Shown one piece after another: positions 1 to 5,443 of a stretch of 5,795 nucleotides of DNA (positions are counted from its first letter, which is position 1; every line of letters starts with the position of its first letter). Under the pieces are notes generated by a model. The model saw nothing but the letters and a program-made list of their open reading frames with translations. It was not told the origin of the DNA and searched no databases. The stretch covers positions 1-5,795 of the forward strand of contig CANHVX010000065.1 of the NCBI GenBank assembly GCA_947464215.1, read 5' to 3'. This stretch comes from Pseudomonadaceae bacterium. Its GTDB lineage: Bacteria; Pseudomonadota; Alphaproteobacteria; UBA2136; UBA6156. A program made the position numbers and the translations under genes.

Positions 1-2
1 CC

Positions 3-590
3 TTCTTTACCGGAGGCGTGCTGGCCCTGCAAAGCTACCACGGCCTTGGCAGCGGGCCCCTGGCCGATAACCAAATTGGCAAGCTGGTTGCCCTTTCTAT
101 GTTGCGCGAGCTGGGGCCTGTTCTGGCCGCCCTGATGCTGGCCAGCCGTGTAGGTGCCGCCATGGCCGCCGAGCTTGGCACCATGCGCGTAACAGAACAA
201 ATTGACGCCCTGACAACCCTCGCTGCAAACCCTATGCGCTACCTGGTGGTGCCGCGCATCTATGCCTGCCTGGCCATGTTGCCCCTGCTGGTGATTCTGG
301 CCAATGCCGTGGGGATTTTGGGCGGCTATACCGTAAGCACCCAAGTGCTAGGCATTGCCGGCCACGCCTACATGAACAGCACCTTTGACGGCATAACCGC
401 CGACGACCTGACCATGGGTATCATCAAGGCCGCGACTTTTGGCTTTCTGGTGGGCCTGATGGCCACCTACCACGGCTTCCACGCCACCAATGGCGCCGAA
501 GGTGTTGGCCGCGCCACCACCCGAGCCGTGGTTTATGGCGCTGTGGCCATTCTGGTGGCCGATTACTTTATTACGGCGGCGTTTGTGTAA
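3..590 (+). CDS. mlaE: MlaE-type ABC transporter permease, 5' end missing
   Basis: Integral inner-membrane permease of the Mla/MCE lipid transporter, which works with an MlaF ATPase and an MCE protein (MlaD) to move phospholipids between the inner membrane and the periplasm or outer membrane. The reading frame is open from base 3 to the stop at 588-590 (195 residues visible; the family is usually about 260), so roughly the first 60-70 residues lie outside the window. A GTG at 18 is internal, since the residues before it (FFTGG) match the family's conserved FTG region. Visible hallmarks are the conserved LRELGP block followed by ASRVGAAMAAELGTM and EQIDAL (about residues 34-71), hydrophobic membrane segments at about 85-110 and 135-155, and the YHGF..NGAEGVGRATT block near 153-170. 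It is the first visible gene of the operon, and its TAA overlaps the next ATG by one base, indicating translational coupling. Confidence 0.93.
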   Translation, partial: FFTGGVLALQSYHGLGSGPLADNQIGKLVALSMLRELGPVLAALMLASRVGAAMAAELGTMRVTEQIDALTTLAANPMRYLVVPRIYACLAMLPLLVILANAVGILGGYTVSTQVLGIAGHAYMNSTFDGITADDLTMGIIKAATFGFLVGLMATYHGFHATNGAEGVGRATTRAVVYGAVAILVADYFITAAFV

Positions 591-1348
591 TGGCCCCGCA
601 TATCGCCTTTAAGAACGTGGAGCGCCGTTTTGGCGAAAAAGCTGTGCTGCGCGGCGCCAGCCTGAACGTGGCCAAGGGAGATATTCAGGTGATTCTGGGC
701 GGCAGCGGCAGCGGCAAAAGCGTGCTGCTAAAGTGCCTGCTGGGTCTGATTGGCATAAATGGCGGAGACATTCAGGTGAATGGCCAAAGCGTGGTGGGCC
801 TGAACGAGCACGACCACATGGCACTGATGGGGCAGTTTGGCATGCTCTTCCAGAACGGCGCCCTGTTTGATAGCTTGAGCGTGTGGGAAAACGTGGCCTT
901 CCGCCTGCTGCAAGACAACATGGCCCGCGCCGACGCGGAAAAAATTGCCCTGCAAAAGCTGAGCATGGTGGGCCTAGCCAGCCGCACCGCCCACCAAAAG
1001 CCTTCCGAGCTTTCTGGCGGGATGCGCAAGCGTGTGGCTTTAGCCCGCGCCATCTGCCACAACCCGCAGATTATCCTTTATGATGAGCCCACGACCGGCC
1101 TTGACCCGATTACGGCCGATGTTATCAATGACCTCATCATCAAGCTCCAGCGCGAACTGAAATGCACCAGCATCGTGATTACCCACGACATGCACAGTGC
1201 CTTTAAAGTGGCTGACCGCATGGCCTTCCTCTACCAAGGCACGTTTATGGTTGAAGGCACGGCGAAAGAATTTACGAAATCGGACAACCCCTATGTGCGC
1301 CAGTTTGTGGAAGGCCGCGCCGATGGGCCCATTGGAACAACACTTTAA
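590..1348 (+). CDS. mlaF: MlaF-type ABC transporter ATP-binding protein
   Basis: Cytoplasmic ATPase that powers the Mla/MCE phospholipid transporter by ATP binding and hydrolysis beneath the MlaE permease. It has 252 residues, a normal length for the family, with every ABC motif intact: Walker A GGSGSGKS (37-44), Q-loop glutamine at 88 in GMLFQNGALFDSLSVWENV, signature LSGGM (141-145), Walker B IILYDEP (161-167) with catalytic Glu166, D-loop GLD (170-172) and switch His199. The Q-loop sequence NGALFDSLSVWENV and signature LSGGMRKRVALARA are typical of the MlaF/Mkl group rather than of other importers. The ATG at 590 overlaps the mlaE stop (TAATG). There is only a weak GGCGG about 10 bases upstream, so translation probably depends on ribosomes arriving from mlaE. 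The gene ends 27 bases before the MCE-protein gene. Confidence 0.95.
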   Translation: MAPHIAFKNVERRFGEKAVLRGASLNVAKGDIQVILGGSGSGKSVLLKCLLGLIGINGGDIQVNGQSVVGLNEHDHMALMGQFGMLFQNGALFDSLSVWENVAFRLLQDNMARADAEKIALQKLSMVGLASRTAHQKPSELSGGMRKRVALARAICHNPQIILYDEPTTGLDPITADVINDLIIKLQRELKCTSIVITHDMHSAFKVADRMAFLYQGTFMVEGTAKEFTKSDNPYVRQFVEGRADGPIGTTL

Positions 1349-1375
1349 TTTGGTAACCGAACAAGGACAACGCCC

Positions 1376-2800
1376 ATGAACAACGAAACCAAAGTGGGAC
1401 TGCTGGTTGTGCTAGCCCTGGCCGTGCTGGGCTGGTTAAGCGTGAAAAGCGGCAGCTTCGGCATGGGCAACAGTGGCGAGCCTACCCGCGAGCTGGCCAG
1501 CGTGTTCAGCAACGTGGACGGCGTTGAACCCGGCAGCGCGGTGAAAATGGCCGGTGTGGATATTGGCACCGTGCGCGCGGTGAAATTGCAGCCCAATGGC
1601 TCGGCCGTGCTGGAAATGGATGTGCGCAGCACCATTGCCTTGCCCGCCGACATAACCGCCCAAGTGGCCACCAGCGGCTTGATTGGCGAGCGCTTTATTG
1701 CCCTGGTGCCCGGCCCCGCCGGAAGCCTGGGCCAAGGCGGCACGTTGGCGGCCGATGCACGGCTTATCCCCAGCAGCGGCACCGCCGACACCCAGGCCAT
1801 TGGCAACAACTTTGCCAAAGTGGCCGACGACCTCTCTTCGATGACCACAACCCTGCGCCAGGTGCTGGGCACCCCCGAAAATGCCGCCAAGTTGCAGCAG
1901 ATTATCGATGGGCTGGCCAGCTTTTCCGGCAATGTTGGCAACAGCGGCAGCCTGATGGCCGATATTGAAAAAACCGCCGCCAACTTCGCCAAAATTTCCG
2001 ATGACCTCGCCAACGGCAAAGGCACGCTTGGCCAGCTGATTTCTGGCCAAGGCGGTGGCGCCGGGCTGGATTCTCTGGCCGAAATTGGCAAGGCGGCCAA
2101 AGAAATTCAGGCCGTGATGGCGAAAATCAACCAAGGCCAAGGCACCCTGGGCAAGCTGGTGAATGACCCTGAAACCGCCGAAAAGCTTAACGGCGCGCTG
2201 GACACCTTTGGCGAAGTGGCCCAACGCATGGAACAAATTCGCACCGAAGTGGCCTTTGAGGCTTCCAGCCTGACCAACGAGCAGGGCATCGGCAAAGGTG
2301 AATTCAGCCTGACCCTGGCCCCGCGCCCCAACCGCTTCTATGTGCTGGGCGCCACCGCCGACGGCTTTGCGAGTGCCGCCAAGAGCCAGAATGAGATCCG
2401 TGGACCTTACTTTGGCAAAGATTTTGGCAACAAGACACAGGTTACTGCCCAGTTTGGCCATATGTTCCCCAACGCGGTGGCCAACCAAGACATTGCCGTG
2501 CGCGTGGGCTTAAAAAACAGCACCGGCGGCGTGGGCGTGGACACCTTCGGCAAGGTGCCTGTTCTGGACACCGACGTGAAATACAGCGTGGACGCCTACG
2601 ACTTTGCCGGCAACAACACCCCCGGCAGCAGCAGCCCCCACGTGGACATAACCGCCCGCGCCGACCTGATTGGCAAAACCGTGTATGGCGTGGTGGGCTA
2701 CGACAATCTGCTGAACCAAGAATACGGCAGCCCCAAGGTAGGTGTGGGGATGAAATTCCAGGATGACGACCTGAAATACTTCCTCGGCCAAGCCCTGTAA
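1376..2800 (+). CDS. mlaD: MlaD-type MCE-domain protein with beta-rich C-terminal extension
   Basis: Membrane-anchored periplasmic substrate-binding component of the Mla/MCE transporter; MCE domains assemble as hexameric rings that pass lipids through a central pore. The order is a single N-terminal membrane anchor (about 7-24), an MCE domain (about 38-115, with FSNVDGVEPGSAVKMAGVDIG and LIGERFIAL), a long mostly helical region (about 138-300) carrying two GxGTLGxL motifs (214-222 and 254-261), and a C-terminal domain (about 318-474) with many short alternating strands, ending in DDDLKYFLG. At 474 residues it is far longer than E. coli MlaD (about 180). The C-terminal pattern resembles a domain I recall from other long MCE proteins, where it looks like a partial outer-membrane barrel; that role is inference. 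The start is supported by AAGGA at 1363-1367, eight bases before the ATG. It follows mlaF by 27 bases and precedes the CvpA-like gene by 23. Confidence 0.93.
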   Translation: MNNETKVGLLVVLALAVLGWLSVKSGSFGMGNSGEPTRELASVFSNVDGVEPGSAVKMAGVDIGTVRAVKLQPNGSAVLEMDVRSTIALPADITAQVATSGLIGERFIALVPGPAGSLGQGGTLAADARLIPSSGTADTQAIGNNFAKVADDLSSMTTTLRQVLGTPENAAKLQQIIDGLASFSGNVGNSGSLMADIEKTAANFAKISDDLANGKGTLGQLISGQGGGAGLDSLAEIGKAAKEIQAVMAKINQGQGTLGKLVNDPETAEKLNGALDTFGEVAQRMEQIRTEVAFEASSLTNEQGIGKGEFSLTLAPRPNRFYVLGATADGFASAAKSQNEIRGPYFGKDFGNKTQVTAQFGHMFPNAVANQDIAVRVGLKNSTGGVGVDTFGKVPVLDTDVKYSVDAYDFAGNNTPGSSSPHVDITARADLIGKTVYGVVGYDNLLNQEYGSPKVGVGMKFQDDDLKYFLGQAL

Positions 2801-2823
2801 CCCTCTGACGAAGGCATCGCCCC

Positions 2824-3471
2824 ATGCATCTCAACCTGTTTGACACCGTGTTTGCCGCCGCGCTGGTGCTGAGCATTCTGGCTGCGTGCTTGCGCGGCTC
2901 GGCCCGCGAAATGTTGCATGCACTGCTGTTTGGCCTAGGGCTACTGGGCGGCTGGCTGTTTCTGCGCGCAGCACCCCTGCCTGAAACCCAAGTGGAGATT
3001 GGCCGTTTGGCGACCAGCATCGGCTTTTATGTGATGGTGACCTACATGCTGACGTGGGGGCTGATGCGCATGCTGGCGCCCCTGATGCTGGACAGCGCCC
3101 CCGTGGGCCTGCGTAGCCGCTTCTGGGCCGGTGCGCTGGCCACCGTGAAGCTGTGCGGCGCCGTGTTTGGCGTGAACCTCTGGTATGCCGTGCACAGCCT
3201 GGAGCCCTATGGCCAGCGCATTGCCTACATGCCGCCGTTTGTGCAAGACAGCCTGCTTATCCGCCTTTCCGATAAAGCAACCGACGACCTGCACCGCTGG
3301 CTGGCCCGCCAAAGCTTTGCCCGCTACCAGTTTGATGACCAAGGCCGCTATGTGCCCGCCACCGCCCCTGCTGCCGTGGGTGCGGGTGTGGCGCCTTCTG
3401 CCACCACCCCGGCTTTACCGGCCGCCGACGTGCCACCGGCGCCTAACAACCGCGAAGAAACCTTAGATTAA
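2824..3471 (+). CDS. CvpA-family-like small membrane protein
   Basis: Probable inner-membrane protein of 215 residues resembling the CvpA (colicin V production) family, whose biochemical role is poorly defined. Four hydrophobic segments are visible at about 6-23, 30-49, 65-88 and 104-123. The opening FDTVF....LAACLRGSARE follows the CvpA pattern of an Asp near the start and an RG..RE loop after the first helix, and LDSAPVGLRSRFWAGALATVKLCGAVFG matches the family's Asp-Gly-Arg-Gly segment before the last helix. After residue 175 comes a low-complexity Ala/Pro-rich tail of about 35 residues, probably disordered. GAAGG at 2810-2814 lies nine bases before the ATG. It starts 23 bases after the MCE gene and ends just before a strong terminator, so it is very likely the last gene of the transporter operon, sitting where mlaC and mlaB are found in E. 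coli. CvpA membership is a pattern judgement; a lineage-specific membrane protein is the alternative. Confidence 0.62.
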   Translation: MHLNLFDTVFAAALVLSILAACLRGSAREMLHALLFGLGLLGGWLFLRAAPLPETQVEIGRLATSIGFYVMVTYMLTWGLMRMLAPLMLDSAPVGLRSRFWAGALATVKLCGAVFGVNLWYAVHSLEPYGQRIAYMPPFVQDSLLIRLSDKATDDLHRWLARQSFARYQFDDQGRYVPATAPAAVGAGVAPSATTPALPAADVPPAPNNREETLD

Positions 3472-3501
3472 GCTCTCGCCTTATTATTTGCCCCCTAAAC
3501 G

Positions 3502-3540
3502 CATGCGCGCCCGAGAGAAACCCTCGGGCGCGCATGTTTT
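3502..3540 (+). terminator. Rho-independent terminator, probably shared by convergent genes
   Basis: A perfect 14-bp GC-rich stem (3502-3515 paired with 3523-3536) closes a 7-base loop and is followed directly by TTTT on the + strand, 30 bases after the stop of the CvpA-like gene. On the - strand the stem is followed by GTTTAG, a weaker T tract, and it sits immediately after the stop of the 60-residue gene at 3539, so it may end transcription from both directions. Confidence 0.88.
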
Positions 3541-3721
3541 AGCACGGTTGGCTTTTGCGCCGTGCCAGTTCCGCCTGCAGCTCGGTGAAGAGCTGCTCTG
3601 CCGCCTTTTGGATGGCGGCATTCGCGCTCTCCCGCCAGGCGGAAAGGCGCATTTGGAGGCGGGCCAGCTGTTCGGGGCTGGCGGCCCGGAGGTCCGCGGA
3701 CCCATTTGTGGCGTCAGGCAT
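3539..3721 (-). CDS. Small helical protein of unknown function, 60 residues
   Basis: I do not recognise this protein. It is short, but the sequence supports a real gene: AAAGGAG (3735-3729 on the - strand) lies seven bases before the ATG, the best ribosome binding site in the window, and the stop falls right at a strong hairpin terminator. After a polar N-terminus (about 1-14), residues 15-56 should form one or two long amphipathic helices rich in Ala, Glu, Gln, Leu and Arg (LARLQMRLSAWRE, then AAEQLFTELQAELARRK), ending in a terminal Cys. There is no signal peptide, membrane segment or DNA-binding motif that I can see, so a small cytoplasmic helical or coiled-coil protein is the likely form. 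It lies 138 bp downstream of the dppC-type gene on the same strand and converges on the mla operon. A longer overlapping frame (3484-3855, same strand) lacks such a start signal and is not preferred. Confidence 0.65.
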   Translation of the reverse strand: MPDATNGSADLRAASPEQLARLQMRLSAWRESANAAIQKAAEQLFTELQAELARRKSQPC

Positions 3722-3859
3722 CTTTCTTCTCCTTTAAGGAAAATGGGATGTCTGACGCCCCCCTGATTTTTATAAACGGTAGTTTCTTGTAGAGGGGATA
3801 TGGCGCTGGGTGGGAGATTTGGCAAGGGTTTTGATAATAAATTTATTTTATTCAATACT
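3722..3859. other. AT-rich intergenic stretch without a convincing gene
   Basis: This gap between the dppC-type gene stop and the start of the 60-residue gene contains the AT-rich block at 3831-3862 with a 12-base self-complementary sequence (AATAAATTTATT, 3836-3847). It stands out against the GC-rich neighbours. It probably holds the promoter of the small gene, and TATAAA on the - strand at 3774-3769 is a possible -10 element, but I found no matching -35. No hairpin followed by a T tract is clear enough to call a terminator for the dppC-type gene. Confidence 0.4.
3729..3735 (-). promoter_or_regulatory. Strong Shine-Dalgarno of the 60-residue gene
   Basis: The - strand reads AAAGGAG here, seven bases before the ATG at 3721. 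This near-consensus site is what decides that the small frame is a gene and fixes its start. Confidence 0.75.
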
Positions 3860-4645
3860 TTAATCTTCGCGCAGGAGGGTAAACCCCAGCACCGTGGCCA
3901 CGATGGCCAGCCCGGGGAAGGTTATCAGCCACCAGGCGGCTTCCATCACCGCCTTGCCCTCGGTGAGCATGGCCCCCCAGCTGGGTGTGGGCGGCTGCAC
4001 CCCTAACCCCAGATAACTGAGCCCGGCCTCGGTAAGAATGGCGGCCGCCAGGCCCAAGCTGGCGCTGGTGATGATGGGAGGCAGCACATTGGGCAACACG
4101 TGCCGCCACGCCAACCGCACCCCGCCCACCCCCGCCAGCTGCGCCGCCTGCATCCACGCCCGGCCCTTTACCGCCAGCACCTCGGCCCGCACAAGGCGCG
4201 CCACGCCCATCCAGCTGGTGAGGCCGATAATTATCATCACGTTTAACAAACTGGGCGTGAGCAGGGCGATAACGGCCAAAATGAGAAAAATGGTAGGGAA
4301 GCAGAGCATGATGTCGGTCAGGCGCATCAGCGTGGCATCGGCCCGGCGGCCCCCCAACGCGGCAGCAACCCCCACAGCTACCCCCACCCCCACCGCCAAG
4401 CCCACCGCCACCAGCCCCACCCCCAAACTGGTTTGCGCCCCATACATGAGACGGCTGAGCACATCGCGCCCGAGGCCATCGGTGCCCAGCCACAGCATGC
4501 CCTCGGGGCCGTGGCTAAGTGGCGGCACCAGCACGTGGGTGAGCATCATGTGCGTCGGCGAAAACGGCGCCAGCACAGGTGCCGCCAACGCCACCAGCAC
4601 GCTGGCGCCTGCCAACAGCAACCCTGCCACACGTGATGCCTTCAT
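3860..4645 (-). CDS. DppC/OppC-type ABC transporter permease
   Basis: Inner-membrane permease subunit of a peptide/nickel-family (Dpp/Opp) ABC importer, which pairs with a DppB-type subunit to form the channel. From the chosen ATG it has 261 residues. Hallmarks in order are a first membrane helix (about 6-27), the family block LGTDGLGRDVLSRLMYGA (53-70) before the core, helices at about 75-98, 112-133 and 134-157, the ATPase-contacting EAA-type loop QAAQLAG...RHVLPN (167-186), and EAGLSYLGLGVQPPTPSWG (206-224) before the last helix (240-258). The protein stops at LLRED, about 10-15 residues earlier than is usual (typically LLGDGLRDALDPR). The start is uncertain: no Shine-Dalgarno precedes 4645, and the frame stays open to in-frame ATGs at 4687 and 4732. 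I prefer 4645 because it leaves a normal short N-terminus before helix 1. Its usual partner gene is separated from it by the HNH gene. Substrate cannot be told from the sequence. Confidence 0.9.
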   Translation of the reverse strand: MKASRVAGLLLAGASVLVALAAPVLAPFSPTHMMLTHVLVPPLSHGPEGMLWLGTDGLGRDVLSRLMYGAQTSLGVGLVAVGLAVGVGVAVGVAAALGGRRADATLMRLTDIMLCFPTIFLILAVIALLTPSLLNVMIIIGLTSWMGVARLVRAEVLAVKGRAWMQAAQLAGVGGVRLAWRHVLPNVLPPIITSASLGLAAAILTEAGLSYLGLGVQPPTPSWGAMLTEGKAVMEAAWWLITFPGLAIVATVLGFTLLRED

Positions 4646-4666
4646 GCTGCTAACACTAGCAGCATG
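4643..4666. repeat. Perfect 10-bp inverted repeat over the dppC-type start
   Basis: CATGCTGCTA (4643-4652) and its exact reverse complement (4657-4666) flank a 4-base spacer ACAC. One arm contains the chosen dppC-type start codon; the other contains an in-frame but unlikely upstream ATG of the HNH reading frame. The site lies in the short region between divergent genes, so an operator or an RNA hairpin masking the dppC start are both possible. It has no T tract on either side, so it is not a terminator. Confidence 0.6.
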
Positions 4667-4721
4667 CCCCCTTGCCGCCAAGCGCATTGGCTGGCACCAT
4701 GTGCCCATGACCCACGCGCAC

Positions 4722-4726
4722 AGGAG
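4722..4726 (+). promoter_or_regulatory. Shine-Dalgarno deciding the HNH gene start
   Basis: AGGAG lies six bases before the ATG at 4733. It directly abuts another in-frame ATG at 4727, which is too close to be used, and lies well downstream of the earliest possible ATG at 4664. Confidence 0.7.
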
Positions 4727-4732
4727 ATGCAT

Positions 4733-5398
4733 ATGATACCGGTGGTGCCTTCATCGCCCGCCCTTATGTCCCGCTCTGCTTCGCCTACGTTTGCTAACCA
4801 CCGAACCCTGCTCCTTAATGCCGACTACCAGCCGATGGGCTGGCCCCTGGAAACCCTGAACGGGGAAGCCACCCTGCATGGGCTTTGCCTGGGGCGCTTC
4901 AAGCCCGTGGCCATGTCGGACACCTATGCCCACAGCCCCACCACCACCCTGCGCTTGCCAAGCGTTGTGGCGTTGCGTGACTATGTGCACCCGAAAGCCT
5001 TCTACGGCATACCCAGTGTGAGCCTCTACAACCTGTTCATCCGCGACCGTGGCACCTGCCAATATACCGGCCGCGCCTTGCGCATGGGCAGCCCCCACCG
5101 CAGTGATGAAGCCACCAAAGACCATGTGGTGCCCCGGGCCAACCGCGGCGCCGACTCATGGGACAACGTGGTGCTGGCCAGCTCGGACATCAATGCGCGC
5201 AAAGGCCGCAAGGCGTTGCACGAATTTGACCACCATCTGCTGACCCACCCCTGGGAACCCCGGGGCTATGACCTGCTCTACATCTGGCTGACCGATGGCA
5301 CGCTGGCCCACTTGCCCGCTGCCTGGCAGGAATTTCTGGAGCCCTTGCGCGCACGGCCAAGCCCCCGCGTGCTGCGGGCCCTGGAACGTGCCGCCTGA
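4733..5398 (+). CDS. HNH endonuclease family protein with degenerate zinc site
   Basis: Probable cytoplasmic HNH-family nuclease of 221 residues; the cellular role of this subfamily is not established. The N-terminal half matches a family common in alphaproteobacteria: LLLNADYQP (26-34), then a SP....LRLPSVVALRDYV block (68-85), then LYNLFIRDRGTCQY (98-111) leading into the HNH fold. Core residues are present: DHVVPR (130-135, with the general-base-type His131), WDNVV (143-147) and N154..RKG. Zinc ligands are mostly gone: where relatives usually have two CxxC pairs, this protein has C109/T112 and S150/I153, so only one cysteine remains. A charged insert (117-127) sits between the first pair and the DH. 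The start at 4733 is chosen from AGGAG six bases upstream; Met12 (4766) is an alternative. The gene lies on the opposite strand between two importer permease genes and is followed by its own terminator. DNA cleavage is inferred, not shown. Confidence 0.85.
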   Translation: MIPVVPSSPALMSRSASPTFANHRTLLLNADYQPMGWPLETLNGEATLHGLCLGRFKPVAMSDTYAHSPTTTLRLPSVVALRDYVHPKAFYGIPSVSLYNLFIRDRGTCQYTGRALRMGSPHRSDEATKDHVVPRANRGADSWDNVVLASSDINARKGRKALHEFDHHLLTHPWEPRGYDLLYIWLTDGTLAHLPAAWQEFLEPLRARPSPRVLRALERAA

Positions 5399-5410
5399 TA
5401 CACGACGCTG

Positions 5411-5443
5411 AAAGGGGCCCCTGGTGGGCCCCTTTTCTTTTTA
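5411..5443 (+). terminator. Rho-independent terminator after the HNH gene
   Basis: A perfect 10-bp stem AAAGGGGCCC (5411-5420) pairs with 5426-5435 around a 5-base loop, followed by a T-rich run (TTTTCTTTTT) on the + strand. It begins 12 bases after the HNH stop. It lies between convergent genes and abuts the stop of the dppB-type gene at 5441; on the - strand the downstream T tract is only TTT, so termination there would be weaker. Confidence 0.9.

Noticed and set aside
1436..2488. Long - strand open frame of 350 codons opposite the MCE-protein gene
   Set aside because: It is rich in Gly, Ala and His with no family resemblance and lies wholly antisense to a gene with clear MCE motifs, so it is an effect of GC-rich codon use.
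3484..3855. 123-codon - strand frame overlapping the 60-residue gene
   Set aside because: No usable ribosome binding site, Pro/Ser/Arg-rich translation, and it crosses the terminator hairpin; the 60-residue frame has far better start and stop signals.
3852..4493. 213-codon - strand frame within the dppC-type gene
   Set aside because: Glycine-rich frame-shifted shadow of the permease, with no conserved motif.
4672..4700. Possible HNH gene promoter (TTGCCG, 17 bases, CACCAT)
   Set aside because: The -10 element matches the consensus at only three of six positions, so it cannot be told from chance.
4664..4732. N-terminal extension of the HNH protein starting at ATG 4664
   Set aside because: No Shine-Dalgarno precedes 4664, the added residues do not look like the family's N-terminus, and AGGAG at 4722-4726 points to 4733.
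4038..4736. 232-codon + strand frame opposite the dppC-type gene
   Set aside because: Its translation is low-complexity Thr/Pro/Ala sequence without domains and it is antisense to a clearly recognised permease.
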